Part shown: positions 38,623 through 50,111 of the stretch, piece after piece
How positions within the stretch are numbered: position 1 is the first letter of the stretch
Layout: the number at the start of each line of letters is the position of its first letter
Origin: Lepisosteus oculatus
Lineage: Eukaryota > Chordata > Actinopteri > Semionotiformes > Lepisosteidae
DNA: 64,000 bases
Reading direction: 5' to 3'
NCBI RefSeq assembly: GCF_040954835.1
Contig: NC_090698.1
Coordinates: 50,478,284-50,542,283, forward strand
Notes under the pieces: generated by a model
Database searches by the model: none
Told to the model about the DNA's origin: nothing
Seen by the model: the letters and a program-made list of their open reading frames with translations, nothing else
Position numbers and translations under genes: made by a program

Positions 38623-41564
38623 AATTTTAATTATGTACTTTTCCACTAACTAATTTATGTGAACAAATGTATTCAAACATTGGTAATTTGTTCCTTAAAT
38701 GTATTTGAAGATTGACAAGACATTTAAAATACTTAAAAAAATATTTTCAAATTCTAATTGTATCATTAAGATCTGTCAAAACTATCCAATAATAAATTCA
38801 CTTTAAACCCAAAGTACATTCCCACTATTAAATTTCAATTATAAGGTATCATTGATTTTTTATAATAAATATATAATTTGTATGTGATACAGGCTCACTA
38901 CCTCTAGTACAGTTTGCTACTTTTCCTGAGCAATTTGATGAAGATATAATTGTACTATGACTGTATAACAATGCAAATTGTTAATATGAAATTCTACAAA
39001 ATATAGAAAACATAGTAAGAAAACACCATACAGATGAGACACTAAACTAAGGTTCTTGGTCGTTAAAGATACCTTGGTATTATTTTCAAGAGTAGAGATG
39101 TTAACCGATTTTCCATTTGCTGATATAATGTAGCTTACTTAAATGGCCCTATTTATATGGTCTGGTTCACCATATACTGTATCTGGTAAAGAATGGCTGC
39201 CATGCATCACCAGAGAGGATTATTTCATTGGTGGGCGATGTGGGTCCCTTCGTCTATAAGGTACTTTGGTAACCTTTGGGAATCTGTTATAAACTATTAT
39301 AAACTGGAATAATAGCACAATTTAAACAGGTGAAATGTAGTTTTGTTGTATTAATTAACTTTGATGAGCATATTTTTCATAAGTTGTAATAACTGAAATA
39401 CTAGGAAATTGAAAAATACAAACCAGTACCAGTACTATATAAAAGGAATGCTTCCTTATACATTTTCCTTATACCAACTGTGTTGACAATTCATCCAGAA
39501 TTGTCAGAATCAACAAGGTTAGACTGGGAGAAACCAGAAAACAATGATGTTAATGGTAAACAACAACAGCTGATTGAGATGATGCTTCAAAAGTGAACTT
39601 GAAGTCTTTATCTGATGTATGTCGCTTTTTGGTTCTCAAAATATACGTCTTTTAATGGAATGGAGAAAAAAATTACAACATCGCTAGAAAAACATGGAAA
39701 ACATTACGCAAAACTCAACCAAGATGAAAATGGTCAGAATGTCAGGGCTATGTACAGTAAAATAATTTCATTGTCATGTGACCTGACATCTGTAACAGGC
39801 AAGAGAAATTAATCTTTCCTTGGAAAGTAAGAAAAAACAAAGGTATTTTCAGATTGGAAGATTCTACCTAAGCTAAAAGAGAGGATTGATTAAATTACTT
39901 TAATAGGGGGTGGAGGTTGGTGTTGGTAGGTGGTAACTCCCTTACGTTTATCTAGTAGTGTTACATCTTTGATAGTGCAGAATATCAGGATTTTAACAAA
40001 TAAATAAAAGGACATACTTTCTGTACCATTAAATTATAGTTATGAAGTATAACAACTTTCTAGGATTTCCATTATTATATGAGAAAACCATAGAAAAGTT
40101 CAACAAAATATTAAGTGTTTCTTTGTGTTTCTTTCTGACTCATATCTCTGAACACAGTGGACATAACAGAGTGTCCAATGGCAAATAATGCCACATATAT
40201 ACAGTAATTACTTAATTATTATATAATTAAACGAACAAGCTGCACAATTAAATTGCACATGTTAATTTTTAATCTTTGAGATTTAAAGAATACTCAGCAT
40301 ATTCTTGAATGTATGCTTCCAAATTTAAACAATACTCTATTCTACAATGTATTGCTGAAAATAGAAAATACATTCGGTAGAGTGATAAACCAAAAATCAT
40401 TTTACACAGTGATTACTGAACCATATATTTTTTACAAGCATTGCCTGTTTAGAATATATAGTATGTTTCAGCTGTTAATTTAATCTTTTAATATACAGTA
40501 GGAGGACAACTGGAGAGAGTCTTTAACTGGCCTTCCTCCTTTATTTTGTTGAAGTATACAATTACAAAAATAGCTTGTGCAATTCCACTTCTGCTGGCTA
40601 GTTACACACAGAATTAAAGAAAACCATTATAATAATTTCTAGTGTATTTAAAAAGACAGATAATGTATGTCTTACAATAAAATAATCAATTCGAATGCAA
40701 CAAGGAATATGCAAGTTAACCTTTATTATGGTCCTAGAGCTCCTTCTAGTGGTGATACTCTTTCTCGTTCACCTTACATATTGTAAAAGTTTTAGAAACA
40801 ATCTTGTTAAATTACGGGAAATTGTGGATGCACACACACTTAATTCTTATGAGCTGTGACGAAAATTAATAATTTAAGACACACCTATCCTAGTAATCAA
40901 GACTTTCTTAAAATGCCTGAAATAAACGTAATTACATTAAAAAACAATAGACATACTTGCAGAAGAAACCCTCAGAAACCAGAGCATATTTTCTCCGGCT
41001 ACTAGAGTTCAGTTTAAGAGTGCAGATTGAAATTGAAGCTCAATGGTGTTTGTCTTCTCAAGAACTCTTACAGAAATATTGGCCATAGCTTTAGTAATCA
41101 CAGGTCTCTCATGCTGACTTAGATGCTGCTCGATTGAACTACTGTATATTCATATGAAAGTCAATTTCCTAGTTCTTCTACAAAGAGATCTGCACGATTC
41201 CTGAAAGATATTGACATACAGTACATGTTAGAATTGTAGTGACGAAAGAGGACAAACTGCATCCTAGCTCTTCAAAAGCTATAAATGAAGTTTTATTTAA
41301 GATTTTTGCTTAGTGTTTCCTCCGTAGTTAAACAATGTGGCAGATAGGGTCCGTGCTAAACTGGAGGGGCTAACAGCTTTTTCCTTTAATGAGATTCACA
41401 TGAATACAGTAAGCAATGAAAAATCAAGAGATAAAACATAACGGACAAAATGTAGAATATTGCAACAATTTCATATTCTGTATTATTTTGATTTTAGGGA
41501 ATTATGGCACTTATTTTGATGGCTTCATTAATGTACAGTATGTATTATTCCCCCTATCATTTGT

Positions 41565-41710
41565 GTTGCGGTGACAGGGTTGTCCAACTTTTTCCTGTAT
41601 CTGAGTGTTTACATTGCAATCCAGCTCCTAGTGAGCTAAATCAGGTAGGAATTGGCTTAGGTTTAACAGCTCCTCCTGCAGACACAGTGGCCTTGTGGGA
41701 CTAGTACTAT
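41565..41710. mobile_element. Decayed DNA-transposon fragment
   Basis: CAGGGTTGTCCAACTTTTTC, AATCCAGCTCCTAGTGAGCT and GCTCCTCCTGCAGACACAGT recall the common fish repeat starting CAGGGGTGTCCAAC. Only a diverged part is present, and the class is uncertain. Confidence 0.35.
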
Positions 41711-42580
41711 ACAGCCCCATTCTAAGACATTAGCCTGGTTCAGAAAATAGGAAGTTGAAAAAACAAATCATAATCTTTAGCTGCACGACATGAAAGGTCC
41801 TGAATTGTTATATAAAATACATGTAGTCTTATTAATCAAAGGAGATATATTCAAGTAGGAAAAATATAATAATGGCAAGCACAAAAAAGGGGTCACAAAA
41901 GATGATGCATAGAATAAATAATGCATGCCTAAAACCCATAAGATTTGCAAATTTGTTTCTATAAAGAATTTACATGACCGAATAGAAGAAACCAAATTGT
42001 CACTGATGAACGGTAAGGTCACCAGTTTTGACAGCATTCCAGCTGAAGCCTCCTGACAGTGTCAGAGCAATTCTGTCAGCTGGTGACAAATGACACACGA
42101 ACAGAGTAGTGAGACACTGGAAAGGAAGTAATTATCAGACAGCTTTTGAGGTATTTTTAGTATGTGTAGACACTCTAGCTCTATCACCTTGATTTCACAT
42201 CCCATCTCATCTCTGAAGCTTAGCTGGTCTTGGTCTGAATTTAAGATAGTGCCTTCTAAATGACAGAATCTGTGAATAGGTTGAAAGCGTATCAGAACTC
42301 TGCCAATGCTTCATAAATAAAACAAAAGAAATTCTGAATATATGTACAACAGTATTCTTTTTAATGAATAATATAATAAAAACAATATTTGTTTGAAATG
42401 TTATAAATGGCTTGTATAATGCATAATAAAGAAGAAAAAATATCAGTCCTGGATTCCCACTACATCATCTGAGATCATCTGGAAATTTGTGTACTAACTG
42501 GTTTTCACAGTTATTAAGATTATGACTTATCCATAAATTAATGATATATATAATAAAGTGATGTTGTGTTAAAAAAAAGG

Positions 42581-42860
42581 GGCGGAGCAGTGGCTCTGTG
42601 GCTAAGGATCTGCACCTGTGACTGGAAGGTTGCCGGTTAAAATCCTGCAGCCAGCAGAGGAATCCTACTCCGTTGGGCCCCTGAGCAAGGCCCTTAACCC
42701 CAACTGCTCCAGGGGCTCTGTACAATGGCTGACTTTTCTCTCTGACCCCAAGCTGTACTCCCTGTCTGTGTATCTGCGCCTCATGGAGAGCAAGCTGGGG
42801 TATGCGAAAAGACGAATTCCTAATGCAAGAAATTGTATAGGGCTAATAAAGTGAAGTTAA
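42581..42860 (+). mobile_element. tRNA-derived SINE, copy 3
   Basis: Third copy of the same family, here with GCAGTGGCTCTGTGGCTAAG at the head and a B box changed to GGTTAAAATCC (42634-42644), which should weaken Pol III use. The 3' end AAGAAATTGTATAGGGCTAA is well kept. It follows an A-rich run. Confidence 0.8.
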
Positions 42861-44519
42861 TCCCTTGAAAAAAGTCTAGATATAAAATGATAAAGATGTG
42901 TCTGGAAACAGAGTAGAATGAAAAAGTTTCCTGCTTCTAGAGAGTGATTAAGTACAACATACAATATCTTTTATTTAATGATGATTGTTTGAAGTGAACA
43001 TAACTCAGAACAAAAATTAATGTTACATAAAGACCCTTTGTGAGCAACATGGAGTTTCATCTGACATCACCATTTTCTTATTTACATTTACTTACAATCT
43101 TATTTCTAATACTCCTGGTTATTGCTGTTCTGTACAGACAGTTCAGTCCAGGTGTCATCTATCACATTGAGAATTGAGATATTGAGTATACACTAACATC
43201 CCATCATCAACTCATTAATTCGAAAGGAAGGCTTAATTGAAAAATAAAATATACATTAATATTGCTAGCAAGAAGAAGAATGAAGAGAGAGTAAAATGGA
43301 TGAAAAACTAACATTTGCAGAACTCAGAGACACCCCTCACACACACAAAGTAGATTATAGGACCCCCTGTGACATGAAACGTGTTTTATTCAGCTGTAAA
43401 GATTGTATAAGGTCACTTTTTCAACAAGAAAAAAACAAGTGGGTCAGCCAACTTGCAATTTACAGTAATAAATTCACCTGTCCAGCAGTGTGCTGAAGGC
43501 TAGCCTCAGGTTAAAACACTGTAAGTTTGAGATTTCTTTGGTCCCCTGATGGTAGTGTGAATAGAGCTGTCTGATGGAAGGGCTTTAAAGGTGATGGAAA
43601 GATTTGAGTTAACGTATGATCTATTTGGTTTCAAAAGAGAGCCACCAGAAAGCATTAATGAAGTGTGAACGAACCTGCACAAATATATGCTGGTGTCAGA
43701 TGGTAACTTAAAGTGTGCCTTGATTCAGTTCTTTGACTATATACAGGTATGTAAAATTAATTCTACTTTAGTACCTGTAAACACTTTGGGAGAAAAACAT
43801 AGCACTTACATTTTCTGAGTGTGATTAGAAGTCTGTTTTTGCTCAAGCACACTTCTGCTTTATATGTCAGATGCAATTCAAGAGTTATTCTGAGACCAAA
43901 ATACGCAGAATTTGAGTCAACCTGTGTTAGCCAGCCCAGTCTCTTTTCTAAATACTTTTAATTTATATTATCTTACTTTACTCTTAGAGTAGAGCAGATG
44001 GAGGAATTTGTTTAAAACTTGTATCAGCACCAGTTAACCAAACATTTTGATTTTTATAAGTAACTTAAGTAAGTAGGGATTGTATTTTTCATCTGTTTCT
44101 TTCTGACTTCTGGCATTGAGTAAAAAAATCACATATGTGAGGCATAATTATTTTTAAGACTGCTATTATTGATAAAGCAAACACTGTTTCTTAAAAATTT
44201 TAAGAATGCAGTTAACATGAGACTAGATCAGCAATGATGAAACTATGCTTCACTGATGTGAAGCTCCAATAATATTCATAACCAGAACTATACACTGTGA
44301 ACATTCCAAGTGTCAACAACAAGTAGTGCTCTGGAAAGGAAAGCACTGTTACTGCTGTTTTTCCATATTTGCTGCTGTGTATTGGTTTGTTGGGGGTATT
44401 GTGGAAGAAAATTAAACATGCTGTTATGTGTGAGGAGATAAACAAACAAGCAGTATACTAATCTCTTTGGTACGACTATGGAGATTTTTGGAGCATTTGC
44501 ATAACTGTCCCTTTGTCAT

Positions 44520-45178
44520 TGTCACGAACAGTTCTTTCTGGGCCCTATGAAGACGACACAATCCGGATTTGTGAGGAAACACTGGGGAAAAAGTCATGCA
44601 GGAGACGGGTATGGAGACAAGGGGGCGTGTCCTAGGTGTGCAGGTATCCAGGGGAAGTGAGTCCGGGGCGAACAATCCAAGACGAAGTCCAAACGGGAAA
44701 CCAAAACAGTAGCATAAGTCCATGGCCAGGCGATCCATCCAGGGGATTAAAAACCAGGAAACCGGGTTGGGACCGCCAGGGGGGATTAGGAACAGAAAGT
44801 TAAAAGCATAAAGGAGCCAGATGCAGCAGGATCCGGGCTCTCACGAAACGGAATTCAATGAAGAGCCTCGATTACTTGATTACATGTTATTACACGTTAC
44901 TGTTATTGCTATTGTGTAACTGTCTATTGTCTTATCTTGTATTTATATACTGCACCTGAGTGACTAATGAGAAACACTTTTCATTATACTATGCACCTGT
45001 GTAAGTTTAATGACAATAAAGTTGAAAAAAATTGAAAGTTGAATTGAACTGAATGACGTCTGCGTCTGGCTTTTAAGGGGGAACTGAAGAGGGGCTGAAA
45101 TAAGGAACATGTGCGGGTAATGGGGCAGAACAAGGAAGGGCTGGAGCACCCTTAAGAGGAGGAGTAGCGATCGTGACA
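44520..45178 (-). mobile_element. Solo LTR with 5-bp target duplication, interrupted by an L2-like tail
   Basis: The ends TGTCACGA...TCGTGACA begin TG and end CA, and are flanked by a perfect direct repeat GTCAT (44515-44519 and 45179-45183). TG...CA ends plus a 5-bp duplication are the mark of an LTR retrotransposon (Ty3/gypsy-like). No internal gag or pol is present, so this is a solo LTR left by recombination. It is GC-richer than its surroundings. A TATA-like CTTAAAAG on the minus strand at about 45073-45080 suggests minus orientation. A stretch at about 44875-45052 is a later insertion. Confidence 0.72.
44875..45052 (+). mobile_element. LINE 3' tail inserted in the solo LTR
   Basis: AT-rich stretch ending CAATAAAGTTGAAAAAAATT then GAAAGTTGAATTGAACTGAA, the type of tail (AATAAAGTTGAATTGAATTG) seen on L2-related fish LINEs. 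Composition changes sharply at both edges against the LTR sequence. Confidence 0.6.
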
Positions 45179-47221
45179 GTCATGTTATTGAGCGCTGACA
45201 ACAGTTTTGTGCTATCCAGCTGGCTAGGTAATTTTACTAATATTTAATAGCGATAAGGATTCTTAGTGAAGTCATTAAGCCAGCCTTCTGGAAAAGTGAA
45301 TATAAACGTAGAATAAATCAAGAGGTTGAAATTCAAAGAAACAGAACCATTTGAAGACTCCACCTTTAGATGGAGAATTCGGGAAATGAAGAGACCGACT
45401 TTAAGTTTCCGGTAAAGGACTGTTGTCATATAAAGTAATTGTGCCAATATTTACTTCCTATTGTTGAAAAGTGAAACAGATTCCCATTTTTTTAGCATTC
45501 ATTTTAAGTAGTGATGTATTCCTGCCTTGGGCCTGTTATTTTATATAGAACAGGCTCCCTCTATTTCCTAGTATATAGTATATACTGTATGTGGCTTAAT
45601 TGAAGGGATAAGATCTACAGTATTTTTCATGTTTTTGTTGAAGGCAGGGCCCTGGTACTCACCGCCTTGTAAATATCTGTGCATAATAGGAATAGACGTG
45701 TGTTTGTGCTTGTAAATTATTACAACTAAATATTTGTCTCTTTAATATTTGCTGCCTGATTTAATATTTTGTTATCTCACTGCACAGGAGAATAAAGGAA
45801 ACAGGCTCCTCAGTGTTCTCTGTCAAATAGGGAGAGTTGTTGACTATTATAATTTGCTTGCTAGGCAATCTAGTGTCAAGACCTGATTCTATTTTATCCT
45901 GCCTGTCTTCAATTATTCACACCCTCTTAGCTTTTAACAACACTTTTGCAAATTGAAAAAACAAGCACTTCAAATGTAATACCAAAAGGACAATGTAGGC
46001 ATATAAAATCTGCCACGTGTATGAGTGCTTTGGTGAAATGTTATACACTGTTATTGTATTTCTTGTTAACTCTGAAAAACTAAATGCATTAACAAAATAG
46101 GCTTGTGGTGTGTACTTTATGTTTGACCTAGGCAGAGGGTGCTGATTATGTGACTACGAAGCCCACCAAAAACCTCAAGATGTCTATCAAACAAGAAGAG
46201 AAAGTATGATAATGCCTTCTGTCAGTAATGAAGATTGACTGAGTGCTGTTGTTTGTACAAAGAGATGATTGCTCCAGCAATCAGCAAACCTGTCCAGAGA
46301 AACCAAGAATCAGGCTATGCTCGGTGTAGACAACAACCTGATAACACAGAAAACATTGGAAAGCAGTATTTAACAACCAAAGACAGAGGACTAGTGATTA
46401 AATTTATGAATGTGGAATACTACAGTACATTCAAGTCACCTATAAGCGTTAACGCTAACTCTGTGTTTCTCCCAGTCCAAAGCTGGTATTTCCACATGGT
46501 GCATTAAGTGTGTTTGTGGATGTTCCATTAAACATGTCAGAACACATCAGTATATCAGTTCCCTCCCTTGAGATGCAGAAGGGAGTCATATACTTTATGT
46601 TTAATAAACTTTACGTTTATTAAACACTTTATGTTTATTTTATTTTTAATTTTTGTAGATGCAAGGCTTGTTGCACACTGTTTTATTTGCAGGGTGAGAG
46701 ATTGCTATGTATACGCATACAAAAAGGAAAGATAAAATATATTTGCCAATAACAAGCTAAAAATAAGTAACCAAAAAAAAATAAACTGACTAGAATGGGG
46801 GAAATTCAGGTTAACTTTCCTAGTTTCATTTCCAGTTCTTCACCATCTCCAGTACCTACCGTAGTAGCTGTTGCTGAAGCTCTCAGTGTCTCCCACTTCC
46901 TACTTGGGTGGGAAAAAAATAAGGTCTCTTCCCCAGCTGTTTACAGATTGACTCCTGATGAGCCAATGTCCACAAGTCCCACATGTTCACTTCCCCTGCC
47001 TGGTTTCTGCCACAAAATAGATAGCTTTATCACACACCTATTCATTAAACTGTTTATTTATAATTAATCACATACAAGATAACAAAGACTGGTACAATCA
47101 AGCACAGTAAACAACACTACACAACACAGATATTTACTCAGTGCAGTTCTTTATCATGTGAAACTGCCATTCAATAGTTCAGAAGGGGATGTCTGACATA
47201 TTTGCCAGCCTTTTATCTCAT

Positions 47222-47378
47222 CAGCCAGGTGGATGGTGGTGATGGAGGGGAGTTCCCATTACCTGTAAAGTGCTTTTGAGTAGAAAAGTGCTATATAAGT
47301 GTAAGCAATTATTATTATTATTATTAGTATTATCATTATTATTATTATTATTGTTGTTGTTGTTGTTATTATTATTAT
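47222..47378 (+). mobile_element. 3' end of the 5S-SINE-type repeat with long ATT/GTT tail
   Basis: CAGCCAGGTGGATGGTGGTG, then GGGAGTTCCCATTACCTGTA, AAAGTGCTATATAAGTGTAA and about 70 bases of ATT and GTT repeats (47310-47378). It matches the 3' end of the SINE at 49454-49832. Confidence 0.7.
47310..47378. repeat. ATT/GTT microsatellite
   Basis: Trinucleotide run of ATT interrupted by AGT and ATC and a block of GTT. It is the tail of the adjacent SINE end. On the other strand it reads as a run of asparagine codons, which is not a gene. Confidence 0.9.
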
Positions 47379-47756
47379 CTCTTATTAAGAATAAAGAATC
47401 CAAATGTGTTTTACCTATGCCATGGATGTTTCTATAAAATGTATCAGTGTGCTTCCATTGTTATAGGAAAAACATTTTAGTAATACTGTCAATCATTCAC
47501 AACATTTTTGGGAGTAAGAAGTTTATTTTTGTGAAAAGTGAAAGCATTTGTGATATTATGTTGGAAAAGCATGATTATACAGTAATGAAGGAAGAAGTTA
47601 GACAATGAAGAAAAAATGGTATATGCTCATTTAAAGTTTTTTTAACATGTTGACCTACTGCCTTGTAAGTATTCAGACACCTATGGTGTCCTGTTTGGTG
47701 AAATTTCAAGAAGATGTATACATATTTTTTAAACTTACTATTTTATTAACTGAGAA

Positions 47757-47874
47757 GGACTGGAATCCTCTATATCCCACCTTGTGCCTGTTGCTTGCTG
47801 GGTTAGGCTCCAGTTCTCCACATGACTCTGTACTAGATTGAGTGGTTTAGAAAATGGATGGATACATGGATATC
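47757..47874 (+). mobile_element. 3' end of the tRNA-headed dispersed repeat
   Basis: Only the end survives: TTGCTTGCTGGGTTAGGCTC, then AGAAAATGGATGGATACATG. It matches the end of the copy at 26369-26724 and lies inside the broken Tc1-like element. Confidence 0.65.
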
Positions 47875-48168
47875 TTAATCAAAACTTGAATGCTTACAAT
47901 GAAGACTTCTAAGGGCCAGATAAGCAAAAATTAAAGAGAAAAAATTTATAAACATGATTACATAAATAATTAGTCCTGTCAACTCAATATTTGTGGGAAG
48001 TACAGTACCTTAGGTAGCAATTACAGCTATAAGTCCTCTTAGCAGACTTTACAAGTTTTACAGGTATGAAGTTGCATGAGGCTCACTTATGGACAACAAT
48101 TTTCAATGCCTTACACTGATTTTCAATAGGATTCAAGTTATGACTTTAACTTTGTCACTCCAGCACAT

Positions 48169-48300
48169 TCACTTTCTTATTCTTAAGCCACCCCAGTGTT
48201 GCTTTGCTGTAGCTTTGTTCCAGGGCTTTGGATCATTGTCCTGTTGAAAAGTAACGTTTTGACCCAGGTTTAGATCTGTCACAGGTTTTGCCAGATGTTT
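48169..48300 (-). pseudogene. Tc1-like transposase remnant
   Basis: The fragment LAKPVTDLNLGQNVTFQQDN followed by DPK and, after a diverged stretch, HWGGLRI recalls the Tc1 transposase region around its QQDNDPKH motif; here the histidine is replaced by proline. It is cut at one side by the SINE tail at 48305. It cannot encode a working transposase. Confidence 0.65.
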
Positions 48301-48304
48301 AATC

Positions 48305-48415
48305 AATAATAATAATTGCTTACACTTATATAGCGTTTTTCTGGATACTCCACTCAAAGCTTTTTACAGGTAATGGGAACTCCCCTTCACCACCACCAAT
48401 GTGCAGCATCCACCT
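48305..48415 (-). mobile_element. 3' end of the 5S-SINE-type repeat, inverted
   Basis: Reads AATAATAATTGCTTACACTT, CTATATAGCG-like sequence, ACTCCACTCAAAGC and GGTAATGGGAACTCCCCTTC: the reverse complement of the tail seen at 47222-47378. It is inserted in the Tc1-like element. Confidence 0.7.
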
Positions 48416-48431
48416 TTGCTACTGTATATTT

Positions 48432-48596
48432 AATAGGTTTATTCCATGCTGAAAAAAAGAAGAAAGAGAACACAACGTTTCAGCCGTGGAGCCTTCTTCA
48501 GGGGTGAGAGAGACAGGGCTCTCACCCCTGAAGAAGGCTCCACGGCCGAAACATTGTGTTCTCTTTCTTCTTTTTTCAGCATGGAATAAACCTATT
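48432..48596. repeat. Near-perfect palindrome made of two Penelope 3' ends
   Basis: Left arm 48432-48510 (minus-oriented copy), spacer AGACAGGG at 48511-48518, right arm 48519-48596 (plus-oriented copy). The arms match with about three differences over 78-79 bases. Each holds the hammerhead-like core, on the minus strand at 48477-48501 and on the plus strand at 48528-48552. Confidence 0.88.
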
Positions 48597-48640
48597 ACTT
48601 GTTCCTTTGCAGCCTACGCATGCTGATGCAGCTACCCACC
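48519..48640 (+). mobile_element. Penelope-like 3' terminal fragment, plus copy of the palindrome
   Basis: Runs from CTCTCACCCCTGAAGAAGGC through AATAAACCTATTACTTGTTC to GCTGATGCAGCTACCC, matching the ends at 17213 and 38622. The partner copy on the minus strand (48432-48518) is cut off inside the AATAAACCTATT segment. Confidence 0.8.
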
Positions 48641-49453
48641 TGAACTACTGTATATTTATTTTTCCCACAGTCTTTACAGGCTTTCCAGTCCTTGCTGATG
48701 AGTAGGACTTTATCATAATGCTGCCACCACCATGCTTGACACTATGGATGGTATTAACTGAGTGATATGAGTGCACTTTGCTGGGCATCTCTAACCAGTT
48801 TCCTCCTTGCCTGGCTGCTCAGTTTGGAGGGACAACCTGATCTAGGCAGTATCTGAGATACAGTATCTCTGAGTTATTAGAAAACTCCTTGATCTTTATG
48901 GTCGACTTTTTGTTTGAAATTCACCACCTGACCAAAGATCCTTACAGAGATAAGTGTACTTATTCTGAAATCATGTGAACCACTATTATTGCACACAGAG
49001 GCCACACAACTAATTGTGTGGCTTGTTACGGTGCATTTTGTGAACCTAAATTAATTTAGGTTTGCCATAGTTAAGTGTTTGAATACTTATGCAATCATGG
49101 CTTTTCCGTTTTTCTTTTACATCATTTACTTTTCTTTCTTTGCTTGGAATGCGTGGAGTAGGGTGTGTACATGAAAAACACTAATTGGTGCTACAAAGAT
49201 GACTGCAAGCTACAGTAACAAAATAGGAAAACTATACATACAGTAGGTCTAAATACATTTGCAAGGTATTGTACTGTATGTACTACACTATTAAAACCAT
49301 AATAATTAATAAACCATAATAAAATATTGAGATGATAATAGTGGAGGTAATAGTGAGCTACTGTGCTACAGTTTGTGGGGCACTCAGAAAATGTAAGCAA
49401 AATCTACATCAACATGACAAGTTTAATGTGATGATTAAAGGTGATGATTTAAA

Positions 49454-49832
49454 CCAGCAGCCGTATCACTCTGCAACTCACAACTAGCAACCCACTGAAG
49501 CTAAGCAGGTGTGAGCCTGGTCAGTACCTGGATGGGAGAGCTCCTGGGAAAAACTAAGGTTACTGCTGCAACAGGGTGCTCACCCTGTGGTCCATGTGGG
49601 TCCTAATACCGCAGTATAGTGATGGGGACCAACCATGGCCTCTAATAATCCCTATCTATGAAGTGGCTTAATTACTCTGCTCTCCTCCTCACTAATAGCT
49701 AATGTGTGGTAATCATTCTGGCGAACTATGGCTGCCATCACATCATCCAGGTGGGGAGGGGATTCCCCATTACCTGTAAAGTGCTTTGAGTGGAGTGTCC
49801 AGAAAAGTGTAATATAAGTGTTATTATTATTA
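49454..49832 (+). mobile_element. 5S-rRNA-derived SINE
   Basis: The head matches the 5S rRNA internal promoter: GAAGCTAAGCAGGTGTGAGC, then CTGGTCAGTACCTGGATGGG and AGAGCTCCTGGGAA. The end reads GGGGATTCCCCATTACCTGT, AAAGTGCTTTGAGTGGAGTG and a short ATT run. It lies antisense just beyond the MINAR2 stop codon. A true 5S gene is excluded by the divergence and the attached body. Confidence 0.85.
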
Positions 49833-49919
49833 GAACCTTTGCAAAACAAAATAGCTATGTTATTATATATAAAATTAACAATGTGGTTAAAATTAGTATA
49901 ATGAATATACTTGGCAACA

Positions 49920-50111
49920 TTAATTCCTATGTTTTGTGACAACAATAGGCACTGTGACAATTACAATGAAAATGCATATTAACACAGAGATTAAGGTGAT
50001 TATTTTGCAAATTTTGTTCCGTTTCAGCTCATTCTCTTTCTTTTTTAGTAAGGAATCATATCCAGGAGTATAGAGATCTTCCATCCAAAAACTGAGGTTG
50101 CTGGGGTCTTC
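49920..50111 (-). CDS. MINAR2: MINAR2 coding exon 3 (membrane anchor and stop)
   Basis: Encodes residues 136-198 and the stop TAA at 49922-49920. The acceptor is CTGTTTCAG before GAAGACCCC. The exon begins EDPSNLSFWMEDLYTPGYDS, with the family's FW-x-x-DLYTPG-DSLL block, then a lysine-rich stretch (LLKKKENELKRNK) and one hydrophobic segment at about 171-193. It ends VTKHRN. The basic run before a near-C-terminal hydrophobic segment suggests a tail-anchored or type II-like protein with the N-terminus in the cytoplasm. Total length is 198 residues, close to the roughly 190 of the human protein as I recall it. Exons 1-3 join in frame (53+82+63 codons), so the gene looks intact. Confidence 0.93.
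   Translation of the reverse strand, partial: EDPSNLSFWMEDLYTPGYDSLLKKKENELKRNKICKIITLISVLICIFIVIVTVPIVVTKHRN

Larger units (their letters stand above)
47655..49273 (-). mobile_element. Tc1/mariner-like DNA transposon, decayed and interrupted
   Basis: The left end CTACTGCCTTGTAAGTATTC then AGAC and the right end GTCTAAATACATTTGCAAGG then TATTGTA are inverted relatives of each other and of Tc1-type ends. Minus-strand coding remnants include GQNVTFQQDNDPK and HWGGLRI (48169-48300), around the second catalytic aspartate of the transposase. Further minus-strand remnants flank the insertions (48000-48300, 48650-49000). The frame has many breaks. It holds insertions at 47757-47874, 48305-48415 and 48432-48640. 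Confidence 0.72.
36721..49919. other. CHSY3-MINAR2 spacer
   Basis: About 13 kb between the CHSY3 promoter and the MINAR2 stop codon. No gene is supported. 36721-41560 is AT-rich except for a Penelope 3' fragment (38494-38622). The right third is dense in mobile DNA: an old DNA-transposon fragment (about 41565-41710), a tRNA-SINE (42581-42860), a solo LTR (44520-45178), SINE tails, a broken Tc1-like element (47655-49273) and a 5S-derived SINE (49454-49832). The MINAR2 3' UTR occupies an unknown part of the right end. 42861-44514 and 45184-47215 hold nothing I recognise. Confidence 0.7.

Noticed and set aside
44424..44738. 104-codon minus-strand open frame
   Set aside because: Falls mostly in the solo LTR and is explained by its GC-rich composition; no protein similarity seen.
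47221..47403. Minus-strand frame rich in asparagine
   Set aside because: It is the translation of the ATT/GTT tail of a SINE.
49497..49561. Possible 5S rRNA gene
   Set aside because: The internal promoter region resembles 5S rRNA, but the flanks diverge, and the unit continues into a SINE body with an ATT tail.
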